Source of the DNA: Enterococcus sp. 9E7_DIV0242
GTDB taxonomy: Bacteria; Bacillota; Bacilli; Lactobacillales; Enterococcaceae
Reading direction: 5' to 3'
Length of the DNA stretch: 64,000 nt
NCBI RefSeq assembly: GCF_002140975.2
Contig: NZ_CP147247.1
Coordinates: 1,860,001-1,924,000, forward strand
Below, piece by piece: positions 24,702 through 35,167 of the stretch. Both the position numbers and the translations under genes were made by a program. The number at the start of each line of letters is the position of its first letter. Position 1 is the stretch's first letter. A model generated the notes under the pieces. That model did no database searches and was not told the origin of the DNA. It saw nothing but the letters and a program-made list of their open reading frames with translations.

Positions 24702-27620
24702 TTAAAGTAAAGTAGTTTTTTCATATTGTTCATCAAAATTAAGATGTAGAATAGATCGAACCTCTAAATGGCGATCAGCTTGTAACAACCGATAACCAAT
24801 TCCAGATGCTCCGGTAAATAAATCTAATGGAAGGCATGCGGCATCAGAAGTCAGATGAACATGGTTCGTTTGTACTAAAGAGCTGCATAACAGCTCCTCA
24901 GTGGTTAAAATTCCTGCTTGACCATGGCACAAACAATCATCCAGCTGATTTGCATTTAAAGACCGTATTTTTGATTTAAGATTATCTACATTCAAGACAT
25001 GAGTCACGCCTGCTAATCCTCTACACCAAGAACGATTGTGAATTCCTTCTTTTTCTAACACGTTCAACAACATGAATTTACATTGATCAATTTTCTTGTC
25101 TAACATCTTACACTGAAGAACCTCGTCCATCTTCTCTAAGCTATACAGAATTCCTGCATAGCCATGCGCAAAGCTATAATCCAGATTCTTTTCAAGGACA
25201 AATGCATCTGCATAACCATGTAACAGCTTTTTGATAATAGGGTATGGATATACTTTGTAGATTTCACATAGCAAGGTGTACACCCCTGCGGTTCCTCCAA
25301 TCCACTCACTACTTTCCGGTAACTCCTGTTCTGACAAGGTACATAGATTTTCATAAAGCGCTGCCTCATGTTGTTTATCTTGCAATAGTTCCGCAGCAAA
25401 AAAGTGCACCAATAATCTCATGCCTATTCCTGTAAATATCCCTTGAAAGGCTTGATCTGGTTTCCTTTTAAAAATTTGTTGCTCTAATTGAACCAAGGTG
25501 TCTTGATACTTGGCTTTTGGTACATAATGATTCAAGGTCAGTAAAAAGAGATAAATACCGCCAAATCCATCATATAAGTTGTCATCCATATAGGTAATGA
25601 TTGGTTGCTTTTCTTCATTCAGAGTAACTTTTATCCCTAGAAATTGTTGACTTGTATCGTCCCACAAGAGCTGTTCCACGACATGGTCTCCTATTTCACC
25701 AGCTCTCTTTATTACTGATGACTGATGTGAATCGTTCACACTACTGGTCGAAATTGAAAAGTCTACAGGAGTATAGTGCAGCAAACCTAGACTTTCTTTC
25801 AGCAATAACAGCGAATGCTGGATCCACTGCTTATCAATCATCCGAATGCGACGACACATTACATCAAACGGACTCTCCTCCACAACCTTCACTAACTTAC
25901 CTGCAACAGGAATGCTTGTTTCAGAAGAATTAAGAAGGAACAACGGAATATCGTTCACCAACATCGCTTTGACCTCTTCCAAAATGAGCCTTTCCGGCAC
26001 AAACTCCGCCTGCCATAAATTTCCAATCACTCGCTCACGCTCGATATAATTCGACATACACTCGGGATGTGCTGCAAACATCAGATACTCCGCATAATCC
26101 TGTGTATCCCGAAAAATCATGCGAACAGGGACATTGGCAAACAACGCTTCTGCTCGTTGCAGAAATATCTCTTTATGCACTAGCAGCTCCTCATTCATGC
26201 TATTAAACCCGGAAATAATAAACGTTCGATACGCTCGGTAGTCCACCTCTTTGCCATTTAAAATAGGAATATTCTGTGCACCTTCCATGTGTCCATCGGC
26301 CAACTCAAAACAGATCTCACTGGAATTGGCTTGTCGTAGCTGTCTTATTTTATATGGCAGCTTTTGTTTTTGTCCTGACAAAGCATCAATCGCAACCGAC
26401 TTATTTTCCTGTTTTTTATATGGAACTAAGCCACTTGCTAAAACGGAATTTCTTTCAATTATCTGTTGCGTTGTTTGCGGTTTTTTCTCAGCTAAAAATT
26501 TTGGCCGAATGATCGTTTCTATATCGATCAGTACTGGGTAGCTGCCGCAGGCAATGACATTTTCCATATGTAAATCCGTTGATCCCAGCCAATAAGCGAC
26601 AGCCATCAGCTGACCATAGCGAGAATAAAACTGCTCAACTTCCGTTTTAGTTGTACAGGCAGCATGCATTACTTTTTCCTCGATCGAGTAGGTTGGACCA
26701 ACGATTCTATTCACTTTATAAAAATCAGCACCTGAAATTGTTTCTTCTAAAAAACGAAGCAGAGCATTGAAACGATTGCCCATTTCAAGGTTTTTAGGCT
26801 TAAAGAAGAGGGGCAGATCATTCAATCGAAACTCAATGACCGTTTTCCCCTTCTGATGACTGTCACCTTTGCCAACGTTCAGTTGGTCGATCAGAAAAGG
26901 CTGCGCGACAGCAAATTGATTCGACAGTTGTTTGGCACTCGACATAATCCCATCAATGAACATGTCAAAATTATCGCAGGCAAATTGGAGTCGAATAGCC
27001 AAGAGCTTCGCTAAAACCGGATACGCACTAAAAAAATTATGCACGCACTCCTTTGTCCCCAAATAATCAAGGATGTATTTTTTAAATTCCTCTTCCTTTG
27101 TCAAGCCTTTGAAAGACTCTTGCTCAGTGATTTGATGTACATCCCAAACCAATGTCTTTCTAGCCAGAAAAAATAGCTCTTCCTGAAACTGCTCAACACT
27201 GTCTTTCAGTGCTGAAGGGGTGATTACCAGTCTAGTCGCATATTTTTTTAAGGATTGTGTCATCCATTTTTCATAATATGCGACATGATAGCGTAAAGCT
27301 GATTGCAAATTCCTTGTTTTTATCGGCTGCTCTACTGAACTAAACAGACTTTGGTGAAGAGAAAACCAAGCCTCCTCTTTCACTTCATGAAAAAGTAAGG
27401 CAGCTTTTTCTTCATTAAGTGATGAGAGACCGATATCAAATTGTTTTTCGTCCAATCTATTCATTCGAAACATTTTTTCATAATCTTCAGGAACTAAATG
27501 ACTGTACCTTTCCTTGTGCTTCTTAAAATTCTGGCAGTCCTCCGTTGCCGAGTACTGCTTTTGCCAACAGTTGATTCTTTGTTTTAGTGAAGCCGCATAG
27601 CTATATGTAAGATTTTCCAA
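24702..27620 (-). CDS. lanM: Class II lanthipeptide synthetase LanM
   Basis: A 972-residue bifunctional enzyme. The N-terminal DUF4135 dehydratase (about residues 170-580) has the kinase-like KPK(N)LEMGNRFN strand, the catalytic TDLHMEN near residue 350 and LIDIET. The C-terminal cyclase (about 600-972) keeps zinc ligands in SWCRGLAG (~865) and CLCHGQAG (~898), plus the terminal TGASGIGYRLL. It should phosphorylate and eliminate Ser/Thr of a precursor, then close (methyl)lanthionine rings. The TTG start follows AGGAG by 10 bases. No LanT transporter, protease, immunity or regulator gene is adjacent; the only candidate substrate is the small gene downstream. All catalytic motifs I checked are intact. 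Confidence 0.93.
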   Translation of the reverse strand: MENLTYSYAASLKQRINCWQKQYSATEDCQNFKKHKERYSHLVPEDYEKMFRMNRLDEKQFDIGLSSLNEEKAALLFHEVKEEAWFSLHQSLFSSVEQPIKTRNLQSALRYHVAYYEKWMTQSLKKYATRLVITPSALKDSVEQFQEELFFLARKTLVWDVHQITEQESFKGLTKEEEFKKYILDYLGTKECVHNFFSAYPVLAKLLAIRLQFACDNFDMFIDGIMSSAKQLSNQFAVAQPFLIDQLNVGKGDSHQKGKTVIEFRLNDLPLFFKPKNLEMGNRFNALLRFLEETISGADFYKVNRIVGPTYSIEEKVMHAACTTKTEVEQFYSRYGQLMAVAYWLGSTDLHMENVIACGSYPVLIDIETIIRPKFLAEKKPQTTQQIIERNSVLASGLVPYKKQENKSVAIDALSGQKQKLPYKIRQLRQANSSEICFELADGHMEGAQNIPILNGKEVDYRAYRTFIISGFNSMNEELLVHKEIFLQRAEALFANVPVRMIFRDTQDYAEYLMFAAHPECMSNYIERERVIGNLWQAEFVPERLILEEVKAMLVNDIPLFLLNSSETSIPVAGKLVKVVEESPFDVMCRRIRMIDKQWIQHSLLLLKESLGLLHYTPVDFSISTSSVNDSHQSSVIKRAGEIGDHVVEQLLWDDTSQQFLGIKVTLNEEKQPIITYMDDNLYDGFGGIYLFLLTLNHYVPKAKYQDTLVQLEQQIFKRKPDQAFQGIFTGIGMRLLVHFFAAELLQDKQHEAALYENLCTLSEQELPESSEWIGGTAGVYTLLCEIYKVYPYPIIKKLLHGYADAFVLEKNLDYSFAHGYAGILYSLEKMDEVLQCKMLDKKIDQCKFMLLNVLEKEGIHNRSWCRGLAGVTHVLNVDNLKSKIRSLNANQLDDCLCHGQAGILTTEELLCSSLVQTNHVHLTSDAACLPLDLFTGASGIGYRLLQADRHLEVRSILHLNFDEQYEKTTLL

Positions 27621-27770
27621 CTAAATTCCACTCCTAAATTCAATCGCATACTTCCTAATTTAAAGAAAACAAAATATCATCCCAATAACATTATACTTCA
27701 TACCAAAAGTTAAATATACGTTTTTGATAAAATATAATTTTTATAGACGGAAGATAATTAAAATAAAAAA

Positions 27771-27803
27771 ACAGACATACTCCTCTATAGAAAGTATATC
27801 TGT
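27771..27803 (-). terminator. queA terminator
   Basis: ACAGATATACT pairs with AGTATGTCTGT (one mismatch) in minus RNA, followed by TTTTTTTATTTT, 18 bases beyond the queA stop. Confidence 0.85.
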
Positions 27804-27821
27804 CTTAAATGAAATTCAAGC

Positions 27822-28853
27822 TTATTTTACAAACATCGCATCGCCAAAGCTGAAAAAGCGATACTTCTCGTTGATTGCGTGTTGGTATGCAGTCAACGTC
27901 AGTTCTCTCCCTGCAAAAGCGCTGACCAACATAACCAATGTAGATTTTGGTAAGTGGAAATTGGTCGAAAAGGCCTGAACGATTTTAAACTCGTAGCCCG
28001 GAGTGATAAAGATATTTGTCCAACCACTGTCAGCCTTGATTTCTCCATCAAATTTCGTCCCAATCGTTTCCAGGGTCCGAATCGACGTCGTTCCAACTGC
28101 AACGATTTTCCCTCCGGAAGCTCTGACCTCATTCAGTTTCACTGCAGCCTCTTCTGTCAATCGATAGAATTCGCTATGCATCTCATGCTCAGAAATATTA
28201 TCGACTGAAACAGGTCGAAATGTGCCTAACCCAACATGAAGAGTTAAATAGACTAGCTGAACCCCTTTTTTCTGAATTTTTTCCAACAGCTCTTGTGTGA
28301 AATGAAGGCCAGCAGTAGGGGCCGCAGCAGAGCCGTTTTCTTTTGCATATACTGTTTGGTAGCGGTCAGGGTCATCTAGACGTTCCTTGATATACGGTGG
28401 CAATGGCATCTCTCCAAGAGACTCAATGATCTCAAGAAAAATCCCTTCGTAATCAAAGGTAATGATTCGTCCACCATGATCCAGTTCTTGGATAACTGTT
28501 GCCTTCAAGCGACCGTCTCCAAAACTGATTTGTGTGCCTACCTTCGCCCGTTTTGCCGGTTTAATTAAGGTCTCCCATGTATCGCCTTCTGTATTCGTTA
28601 ATAGAAGAACCTCCAAGTGACCACCTGTATCTGGCTTCTCACCATACAATCGTGCAGGAAGTACACGAGTGTCATTCATAACCAACGCATCTCCTGACTC
28701 CAACTCATCAATAATCTCGCTGAAGTGCTTGTCTTCTATTTCACCGGTCGCCCGATCCATTACAAGCAAACGGGAAGCTGTGCGATCAGCTAATGGTGTC
28801 TGTGCAATTAGTTCTTCCGGTAAATCAAAGTCAAAATCTTCTGTACTAAGCAT
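27822..28853 (-). CDS. queA: S-adenosylmethionine:tRNA ribosyltransferase-isomerase QueA
   Basis: A 343-residue protein matching QueA over its whole length: [17 protein letters not shown] at the N terminus, [11 protein letters not shown], the PLPPYI block, [10 protein letters not shown], and TTSIRTLE with [12 protein letters not shown] near the C terminus. It transfers the ribosyl part of AdoMet to preQ1 in tRNA to give epoxyqueuosine, which QueH (15970-16749) then reduces. GAGGA precedes the ATG by 7 bases. It is the gene upstream of lanM but ends at its own terminator, so the two are separate units. Confidence 0.96.
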   Translation of the reverse strand: MLSTEDFDFDLPEELIAQTPLADRTASRLLVMDRATGEIEDKHFSEIIDELESGDALVMNDTRVLPARLYGEKPDTGGHLEVLLLTNTEGDTWETLIKPAKRAKVGTQISFGDGRLKATVIQELDHGGRIITFDYEGIFLEIIESLGEMPLPPYIKERLDDPDRYQTVYAKENGSAAAPTAGLHFTQELLEKIQKKGVQLVYLTLHVGLGTFRPVSVDNISEHEMHSEFYRLTEEAAVKLNEVRASGGKIVAVGTTSIRTLETIGTKFDGEIKADSGWTNIFITPGYEFKIVQAFSTNFHLPKSTLVMLVSAFAGRELTLTAYQHAINEKYRFFSFGDAMFVK

Positions 28854-29085
28854 TTATTTATCCTCGCTCTCTATCTCTTGTCCTTGGTTATTCTACCATT
28901 TTTGAAAGGCTAAAACAAAAGCAAAAACTTCCCTGAACGGAATCCATATAGGTTTTCATTAAAACACCTTAAAATTCGAATACCTCTAAACTTTTCAAGC
29001 ATGTCCTAACAACTCACAATTAATTATTTCTTTATTGGTCTCTTCCATATTCACTGTAAATGAGTGGTTTTGAAAAACGAGTTAC

Positions 29086-29114
29086 TTGGCAAAGCAGGTA
29101 AAAACACCTATACT
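29086..29114 (+). promoter_or_regulatory. Promoter of the glyoxalase/dioxygenase gene
   Basis: TTGGCA (29086-29091), 17-base spacer, TATACT (29109-29114). A short inverted repeat (ACTTA-TTTTTAG-TAAGT, 29112-29128) lies at the start site and could be an operator. Confidence 0.7.
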
Positions 29115-29152
29115 TATTTTTAGTAAGTGAAAATAAAAGGAGGCAACTAACA

Positions 29153-30043
29153 ATGACACCCTTTATTCATCATATTTCTCTGCTTACACGCCATAGCGAA
29201 GAGAATCGAGCAATCTACATTGACCTATTAGGCTTGCGCGTTGTAAAACACACTGTCAATCAAGACAATCACCGAATGATTCATGACTACTACGGAAATT
29301 ATTATGGCGCACCTGGCTCTGTTATTACCTTTTTTATCGTTCCCTTATTAGGGCATCGCTACGATAATGATCATTTTTTGAGTACAATCGGCTTAAAAAT
29401 TCCCGCTGGCAGTTTATCATTCTGGAAAAGTAGATTGAAAAATGCTGGAATCGATTATGCTGAACGATCCAATGAAATACGGTTTTTCGATAAAGATCAC
29501 ATTGACATTCACCTTGTGGAAGTTGATCAGCCAGCCTTAGAAAAGGACTCTCAAGTAGACAATGATATCCCGAGAGATAAACAAATTATAGGTTTGCTGT
29601 CTACAGAATTCCATGTGGCTGAGCCAACGGAAACACAAAACTTTTTTAAACAGTTACTCGGATGGAAAGCAATAGACAACCGAATCAGACTTAATCAAAC
29701 AGACTTTATTGATATTCTGGCTACCTCAAATCAGGAGCCCATGCGAATGGGACGTGGCAGTATGGATCATGTGGCGTTTGCAGTGGCTGACGATACCGCT
29801 TTGGATGCTCTTTATGAGAAGGCGAAGAATCAAGGTTGGGAAATTGAAAAAATAGCGAATCGTGGTTATTTCAGAAGCTTGTATATTCGTGAACCCGGCG
29901 GTAATCGGGTAGAATTCGCTACAATCTCTCCCGGATTTACAATTGATGAACCCTTGGAAAGTTTGGGTGAACAACTCGCACTTCCCCCCTTTTTAGAAGC
30001 CCAGCGAGTAGAAATCGAGCAAAACCTTTATGAAGAGAAATGA
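29153..30043 (+). CDS. VOC-fold ring-cleaving dioxygenase (MhqA/MhqO-like)
   Basis: A 296-residue protein with two glyoxalase/bleomycin-resistance (VOC) repeats. The first begins IHHISLLTRHSEENRAIYIDLLGLRVVKHTVNQD and the second near residue 155 with STEFHVAEPTETQNFFKQLLGW. Metal ligands are visible as HH near the N terminus, MDHVAFAV and the Glu of PGGNRVEFATI. Relatives are quinone-inducible dioxygenases (MhqA/MhqO), usually under MarR-type control. AAGGAGG stands 7-8 bases before the ATG. It is monocistronic with its own promoter and terminator. Substrate is inferred, not shown. Confidence 0.85.
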   Translation: MTPFIHHISLLTRHSEENRAIYIDLLGLRVVKHTVNQDNHRMIHDYYGNYYGAPGSVITFFIVPLLGHRYDNDHFLSTIGLKIPAGSLSFWKSRLKNAGIDYAERSNEIRFFDKDHIDIHLVEVDQPALEKDSQVDNDIPRDKQIIGLLSTEFHVAEPTETQNFFKQLLGWKAIDNRIRLNQTDFIDILATSNQEPMRMGRGSMDHVAFAVADDTALDALYEKAKNQGWEIEKIANRGYFRSLYIREPGGNRVEFATISPGFTIDEPLESLGEQLALPPFLEAQRVEIEQNLYEEK

Positions 30044-30080
30044 CTTCTCTATCTGTAGCTTTTACAGAAATGTTCTAATG

Positions 30081-30114
30081 AAACTAGCGGCATAATCAAT
30101 GTTTCCGCTAGTTT
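30081..30114 (+). terminator. Terminator of the dioxygenase gene
   Basis: AAACTAGCGG pairs with CCGCTAGTTT across a 14-nt loop and runs into TTTTTG, 38 bases past the stop. Confidence 0.9.
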
Positions 30115-30488
30115 TTTTTGCTTAAATCAGCATTTTTTTAACCCTCGTTTTTCAAAGTTTTTATTTTCTTTTCCTTCCCATATGATTCTTCCGTTTTCTA
30201 GCTGTTTTTTCTTCCACAACTAACAAATAGAATAACGAAAGAAATTTATTGTTCTATTTCTTTCATTTTCAGTATTTCCACCGACTTTTTCATTCTCCCA
30301 ATCCCTTGTCCTTACTACTTTAGAACAACATTCTCCTTTTAAATATATTTGTTTTCTGAAAATAATTTTGAAAATCATTCACAAAAGAAAAATTGAACTG
30401 GATTCCTTCGTTTAAGCAAGCCTATTTTTTTCCCTAAAACCTTTTAAACAATCTCAATACCCTCGAAATAAAAGGCATCTCATTTGTT
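30115..30488. other. AT-rich region upstream of the opuC operon
   Basis: About 370 bases, very T-rich, with no ORF that has a ribosome site and no recognised RNA element. It may hold osmotic control elements for opuC, but none can be named from sequence alone. Confidence 0.4.
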
Positions 30489-30517
30489 TTTACACTTTAT
30501 TTGCCGCATACTAATAT
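30489..30517 (+). promoter_or_regulatory. Promoter of the opuC operon
   Basis: TTTACA (30489-30494), 17-base spacer, TAATAT (30512-30517), about 20 bases before the ribosome site of the first gene. Confidence 0.65.
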
Positions 30518-30547
30518 TGAGGAACTATTACGTTAGAGGTGAGTATA

Positions 30548-31735
30548 TTGATTGAATTTCAACATGTGTACAAAATTTATAAGGGTGGCAAAGTAGCCGT
30601 CGAAGATGTCAATTTGTCTTTCGAGAAGGGCGAATTTATTTGTTTCATCGGAACCAGCGGAAGCGGAAAAACAACTTCCATGCGGATGATCAATCGAATG
30701 ACCGACCCATCCAAAGGAAAAATCTTGATCAATGACCAAGATATCAAAACGATTAATCCCGTTGAATTGCGTCGAAAAATTGGGTATGTGATTCAAAATA
30801 TTGGGCTGATGCCGCATATGACTATCAGAGAAAATATCACGATTGTGCCAAAATTACTGAAAGTCGATCAGGAGAAACGAAACAAGATCGCTGAGAAAAT
30901 GATCGATTTGGTCGAATTGCCCCGTGAAATGCTGGATCGCTATCCTCATGAACTATCCGGTGGACAACAGCAACGGATCGGTGTAGTCCGTGCCTTAGCA
31001 GCAGACCAAGATATCATTCTGATGGATGAACCTTTTGGTGCCCTAGATCCTATCACAAGAGATTCGCTTCAAGATTTGATCAAGGATCTTCAAGAACGTT
31101 TAGGAAAAACGATTATTTTCGTTACCCATGATATGGATGAAGCATTGAAGCTCGCAAATCGTATCGTGATCATGAGTGAGGGAAAAGTCATTCAATTTGA
31201 TACACCTGATAATATTTTGAGCGCTCCAGCTAATGATTTCGTTGAAGAATTGATTGGTGAGGACCGCTTGTTGCAGGCAAAATCCAATAAGACGACTGTC
31301 GGAGAAGTGATGTCTCGAAACGCGATTACCATTACGCCGGAGAAAACATTATCTGATGCCATTAAGGTCATGAGAGAAAAACGGGTAGATACATTACTGG
31401 TCGTTGATGCATCCGGTGTTCTGAAAGGTTTTATCGATGTAGAAACATTGGATAGACAGCGGACAAAAGCAACCAGTGTCAGTGATATTTTGAATAGAGA
31501 TGTTTTCTTTGTAAAAGAATCTTCTTTATTAAGAGATACACTGCAACGCATTTTAAAACGTGGGATCAAGTATGTTCCCGTTGTTGATGCCAAACAAAAA
31601 GTCGTTGGAATCCTGACAAGAGCTTCTCTTGTAGATATCGTTTATGACGTAATCTGGGGTGAAGAAGAATTGGCTACGATTGCTTCTGAAAATGTAGCGG
31701 ATGAAAACAGCGATGCGCCTCAAACGGAGGTGTAA
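30548..31735 (+). CDS. opuCA: Osmoprotectant ABC transporter ATP-binding protein OpuCA
   Basis: A ~395-residue ATPase. Walker A is GTSGSGKTT, the signature is LSGGQQQR and Walker B is [11 protein letters not shown]. After residue ~250 come two CBS domains ([44 protein letters not shown]), which in OpuCA proteins sense ionic strength or nucleotides such as c-di-AMP. The TTG at 30548 is preferred over GTG at 30539 because AGAGG then has normal spacing. It is the first gene of a four-gene operon importing glycine betaine, carnitine or choline. Confidence 0.93.
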   Translation: MIEFQHVYKIYKGGKVAVEDVNLSFEKGEFICFIGTSGSGKTTSMRMINRMTDPSKGKILINDQDIKTINPVELRRKIGYVIQNIGLMPHMTIRENITIVPKLLKVDQEKRNKIAEKMIDLVELPREMLDRYPHELSGGQQQRIGVVRALAADQDIILMDEPFGALDPITRDSLQDLIKDLQERLGKTIIFVTHDMDEALKLANRIVIMSEGKVIQFDTPDNILSAPANDFVEELIGEDRLLQAKSNKTTVGEVMSRNAITITPEKTLSDAIKVMREKRVDTLLVVDASGVLKGFIDVETLDRQRTKATSVSDILNRDVFFVKESSLLRDTLQRILKRGIKYVPVVDAKQKVVGILTRASLVDIVYDVIWGEEELATIASENVADENSDAPQTEV

Positions 31736-31740
31736 GCAGC

Positions 31741-32379
31741 ATGAATGAATTTTTAATGGAAAAAGGCGGCGAGCTGATTGCCCGAACTGGCGAACATATT
31801 TTTATCTCTGCTGTAGCGCTAGGATTAGGTGTACTATTTGCGGTGCCTCTTGGCATTCTTTTGACTCGAACAAAACGGACCGCTTCCATCGTGATTGGTT
31901 TGGCTAGCGCATTACAGACGGTTCCTTCGTTAGCTCTATTGGCCTTGATGATCCCTATTTTCGGTGTTGGCAGATTTCCAGCCATCGTCGCATTATTCAT
32001 CTATTCTCTTCTACCAATTTTAAGAAACACCTATATTGGTGTCAAAGGGGTGGATCCTGATTATAAGGATGCCGCTAAAGGGATGGGTATGACTAATACA
32101 CAATCAATCTTTATGGTTGAGCTGCCTATCGCAATTCCTACAATCATGTCAGGAATTCGCCTTGCAGCCGTTTACGTTGTTGCATGGGCAACCTTGGCTT
32201 CTTATATTGGTGCCGGTGGTCTAGGTGACTTCATCTTCAGCGGATTGAATTTGTATCGTGCAGATCTAATTTTCGGTGGGACGATTCCTGTCGCATTGAT
32301 TGCTCTTGCAGCTGATTTTTCATTAGGTTTGTTGGAGAAAAAACTGACTCCTGTAGCATTGCGAGGTGAATCAGAATGA
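31741..32379 (+). CDS. opuCB: Osmoprotectant ABC transporter permease OpuCB
   Basis: A 212-residue permease with five to six membrane helices and the binding-protein-dependent transport signature near residue 110-140 ([25 protein letters not shown]). Its start lies 5 bases after opuCA ends, and its end overlaps opuCC by ATGA. Paired with OpuCD it forms the membrane channel. Confidence 0.93.
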   Translation: MNEFLMEKGGELIARTGEHIFISAVALGLGVLFAVPLGILLTRTKRTASIVIGLASALQTVPSLALLALMIPIFGVGRFPAIVALFIYSLLPILRNTYIGVKGVDPDYKDAAKGMGMTNTQSIFMVELPIAIPTIMSGIRLAAVYVVAWATLASYIGAGGLGDFIFSGLNLYRADLIFGGTIPVALIALAADFSLGLLEKKLTPVALRGESE

Positions 32380-33314
32380 AAAAAGTAAAAATTATTTTGC
32401 TTAGCTTAACGCTTTTAGTTACAACAGCCATATTAAGTAGCTGTTCTTTACCCGGGCTAGCCAGTGGTAATGACGAAAATACAATTAGTATTGCTGGAGG
32501 TTCAACATCTGAAATTCAGATTCTTGCTAATGTCGTAAAAGGAATGATTGAGCATTACACGGAAAAAGATGCTGTTATCATCAATAATCTAGCAACTACA
32601 ACCGTTATCCATCAATCAATGATCAACGGAGATACCAGTATTTCTGCTGCTCGTTATACAGGAACTGATTTGACTGGTACGTTGCAGCTTCCTCCTGAAA
32701 AAGAGCCGGATAAAGCGTTCGATATCGTCAAAAAAGAATTTCAGTCTCGTTATCAACAAACTTGGTTTCCTTCTTATGGCTTTGCCAACACTTATGCGTT
32801 CATGGTGACAAAAGAAACAGCTGAAAAATACAATCTAAAAAAAATCAGTGACTTGAAAAATGTCGCCGATCAACTGACTGCTGGTGCTGATACCTCGTGG
32901 ATCGATCGACAAGGAGATGGCTATAAAGGATTTACCGAGGAATACGGCTTTGATTTTAAACGAGTTTTCCCAATGCAAATTGGGTTGGTTTACGATGCTG
33001 TTGCTGCCGGTAAAATGGATGTCGTACTTGGCTACTCCACAGATGGACGAATCGGCAGTTATGATTTGGTCATGCTGGAAGATGACCTCAAGTTCTTTCC
33101 ACCTTATGACGCCAGTATCGTAGCGACAGATGCTATTTTGAAAGATAATCCTGAACTAAAGGATATTTTAAGTAAACTATCTGGAACAATATCAACAAAA
33201 AAAATGCAGGAATTAAATTACCAAGCGGATAATGATTTAATGGAACCCGCCATCGTTGCAGAACGATTTTTGAAAGACAATCACTATTTTGATACGGAAG
33301 GAGGCAATAACTAA
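32376..33314 (+). CDS. opuCC: Osmoprotectant-binding lipoprotein OpuCC
   Basis: A 312-residue lipoprotein: signal helix ending in the lipobox LSSC (Cys at residue ~23), then a type II periplasmic-binding fold ([70 protein letters not shown] block reading [13 protein letters not shown]). This fold binds quaternary amines in OpuCC/ProX relatives. It overlaps opuCB and opuCD by 4 and 1 bases, so the operon is translationally coupled. Confidence 0.92.
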   Translation: MKKVKIILLSLTLLVTTAILSSCSLPGLASGNDENTISIAGGSTSEIQILANVVKGMIEHYTEKDAVIINNLATTTVIHQSMINGDTSISAARYTGTDLTGTLQLPPEKEPDKAFDIVKKEFQSRYQQTWFPSYGFANTYAFMVTKETAEKYNLKKISDLKNVADQLTAGADTSWIDRQGDGYKGFTEEYGFDFKRVFPMQIGLVYDAVAAGKMDVVLGYSTDGRIGSYDLVMLEDDLKFFPPYDASIVATDAILKDNPELKDILSKLSGTISTKKMQELNYQADNDLMEPAIVAERFLKDNHYFDTEGGNN

Positions 33315-33985
33315 TGGAAAATCTACAAGATATGAATCTTATTGAGCAGTTTTTCTATTACTTCAGCCAAAACGGCAGCTACGTCTTCAGCCAAGTGGTT
33401 CGTCACTTTCTAATTTCGGTTTACGGTGTGCTGTTCGCAGCAATCATTGGTATTCCAATCGGTATCTTCATTTCACGGAGGTATAAATTGGCTGGCTGGG
33501 TCATCAGCATTGCTAATTTGATTCAAACCGTTCCCTCTCTTGCCATGCTGTCTATTTTGATGTTGGGCTTAGGATTGGGTGTCAACACTGTTATTGTAAC
33601 TGTCTTCCTTTACTCCTTACTCCCAATTATCAAAAATACGTACACTGGTATGCGCCAAGTAGACAATAATATTCTTGATGTTGGTAAGGGGATGGGTATG
33701 ACAAAGCTTCAGCGACTCTATATGGTTGAGTTGCCGCTGTCTGTTTCGGTAATTATGGCTGGTATTCGTAACGCGTTAGTTGTTGCGATCGGTATCACAG
33801 CAATCGGTGCATTTGTTGGAGCCGGTGGCTTAGGAGATATCATCATCCGAGGGACCAATGCAACAAACGGTACGTCGATCATTCTGGTTGGTGCCTTACC
33901 CACAGCCTTGATGGCCATCTTTACAGACTGGATACTGGGAATGATCGAGCATCGCCTTGATCCGGCAAGTAAACATTCTTCTTGA
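33314..33985 (+). CDS. opuCD: Osmoprotectant ABC transporter permease OpuCD
   Basis: A 223-residue permease homologous to OpuCB, with the same signature (VGKGMGMTKLQRLYMVELPLS) and the C-terminal GAFVGAGGLGDIIIRG. The start shares one base with the opuCC stop (TAATG), and GGAGG precedes it. It is the last gene of the operon and is followed 9 bases later by a strong terminator. Confidence 0.92.
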   Translation: MENLQDMNLIEQFFYYFSQNGSYVFSQVVRHFLISVYGVLFAAIIGIPIGIFISRRYKLAGWVISIANLIQTVPSLAMLSILMLGLGLGVNTVIVTVFLYSLLPIIKNTYTGMRQVDNNILDVGKGMGMTKLQRLYMVELPLSVSVIMAGIRNALVVAIGITAIGAFVGAGGLGDIIIRGTNATNGTSIILVGALPTALMAIFTDWILGMIEHRLDPASKHSS

Positions 33986-33993
33986 TAAAACAT

Positions 33994-34038
33994 AAAAGAA
34001 CGCCAGTAACGTCTTTTGACAGATACTGGCGTTCTTTT
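33994..34038. terminator. opuC operon terminator
   Basis: A 15-bp perfect stem (AAAAGAACGCCAGTA and its complement) with A and T runs on either side, between the opuC operon and the convergent AraC-type gene. Confidence 0.92.
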
Positions 34039-34087
34039 AGTTTCTGGAAAGTTGACCCTCCTCCCCAGTAGGTGGCCCAACAGCTAC

Positions 34088-34957
34088 TCATTCTCTAGGT
34101 GTGTTTCCCGTTTTTACTGCAATCCAGATTTCCTTCCTGTTATCCTGCAGATAACATTCGATGACGGGCAGTGGATTCAGCTGATAGCCTGAGCCCAACA
34201 ACCACTCTGAGTATGCCTGTTGGTATATGCGTTCGGTCGTTCCCGGAATCTTTTCATTGCCATCAAAAACTGCCCAAGTTGCAGCTGGAATTTCCAACTC
34301 TTTTACTCCTGAATTATTGGTTGGCGAAACGGCTGCATGCCTCATGACGCCCACCATGTATTCAAATGCACCCTTTGACAAATCTGTCGTTACCCCAAGA
34401 AGTCCTGCTGGTCGATGCTCCAGATTTTGAATCAATTCCATTAACTGATCGATCTGTCCACTCTCCCAGATATTCTCCCAAACATCTGCAATCGTCTGAT
34501 CAGATCGATCGTCCCAACACGCGTAACGATAGCCTATGATTTTAAAAGCCGGCCAATGTTCGATTTTATAATCCATATACTTCTCCCCGTTGATCGTAAT
34601 ATGAAAGCGAAGCTTTGGACAGGATCTAAGCTGTACAGTATGCCTTCTCAGCTTTGAAGGCACGGTTCCATGAAAGTTTTTAAAAGCCCTGGCAAAAGAA
34701 TCCTGTGAAACATATCCATACTTCATCGCAATATCGATCAATCGACCTTTCGTGTTCATCACTTCATAAGCAGCCATCGTCAATCGCCGGTTCCTTATAT
34801 ATTCCGCTAATGGTCGACCCGCCACATACGAAAAAATTCGTTGGAAGTTATAGATTGAACACCCGACAATTTTTGAAATTTCCTGATAGGAAATCTCACT
34901 GTCCAGATTTATTTCAATATAATCAATTGCCTGATTCAACTTTTCTATCCAACTCAT
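34088..34957 (-). CDS. AraC-family regulator with GyrI-like effector domain
   Basis: A 289-residue Rob/MarA-type regulator. Two HTH motifs occupy residues 1-105 (DSEISYQEISKIVGCSIYNFQRIFS; RLIDIAMKYGYVSQDSFARAFKNFHGTVPSKLR). Residues ~130-285 form a GyrI/AraC effector-binding domain (FKIIGYRYACW; IWIAVK at the end). Such proteins bind small molecules and activate efflux or stress genes. The ribosome site is weak (GGTGG, 7 bases from the ATG). It is monocistronic and convergent with opuC; no target is suggested by neighbours. Confidence 0.87.
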   Translation of the reverse strand: MSWIEKLNQAIDYIEINLDSEISYQEISKIVGCSIYNFQRIFSYVAGRPLAEYIRNRRLTMAAYEVMNTKGRLIDIAMKYGYVSQDSFARAFKNFHGTVPSKLRRHTVQLRSCPKLRFHITINGEKYMDYKIEHWPAFKIIGYRYACWDDRSDQTIADVWENIWESGQIDQLMELIQNLEHRPAGLLGVTTDLSKGAFEYMVGVMRHAAVSPTNNSGVKELEIPAATWAVFDGNEKIPGTTERIYQQAYSEWLLGSGYQLNPLPVIECYLQDNRKEIWIAVKTGNTPRE

Positions 34958-35072
34958 TTCTTCACCACCATCATTAGTGTAATCTAAATCAAAATAAAAC
35001 TTCCGACAATTTGTGCCGTATTAAATCGTATGTGTTCGCATCCAGTGTTCCCTACCCGTTAGAGACAAAAAA

Positions 35073-35101
35073 GAAGCATGATGATTGTTCATCCATGCTC
35101 C
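35073..35101 (-). terminator. Terminator of the WYL regulator operon
   Basis: AGCATG-based stem (GGAGCATGGATGA / TCATCATGCTTCT in minus RNA) followed by TTTTTTGTC, about 65 bases past the second WYL gene. Confidence 0.75.
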
Positions 35102-35167
35102 TTATGAATAGACATACGTCGGTACTCTTATTGATCTCTTAATGACTTTTGTAAAAAAGCTTCTTTC

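Noticed and set aside
27724..27978. 84-residue + strand ORF over the queA end
   Set aside because: It runs antisense through queA and its terminator, has no ribosome site and shows no recognisable domain.
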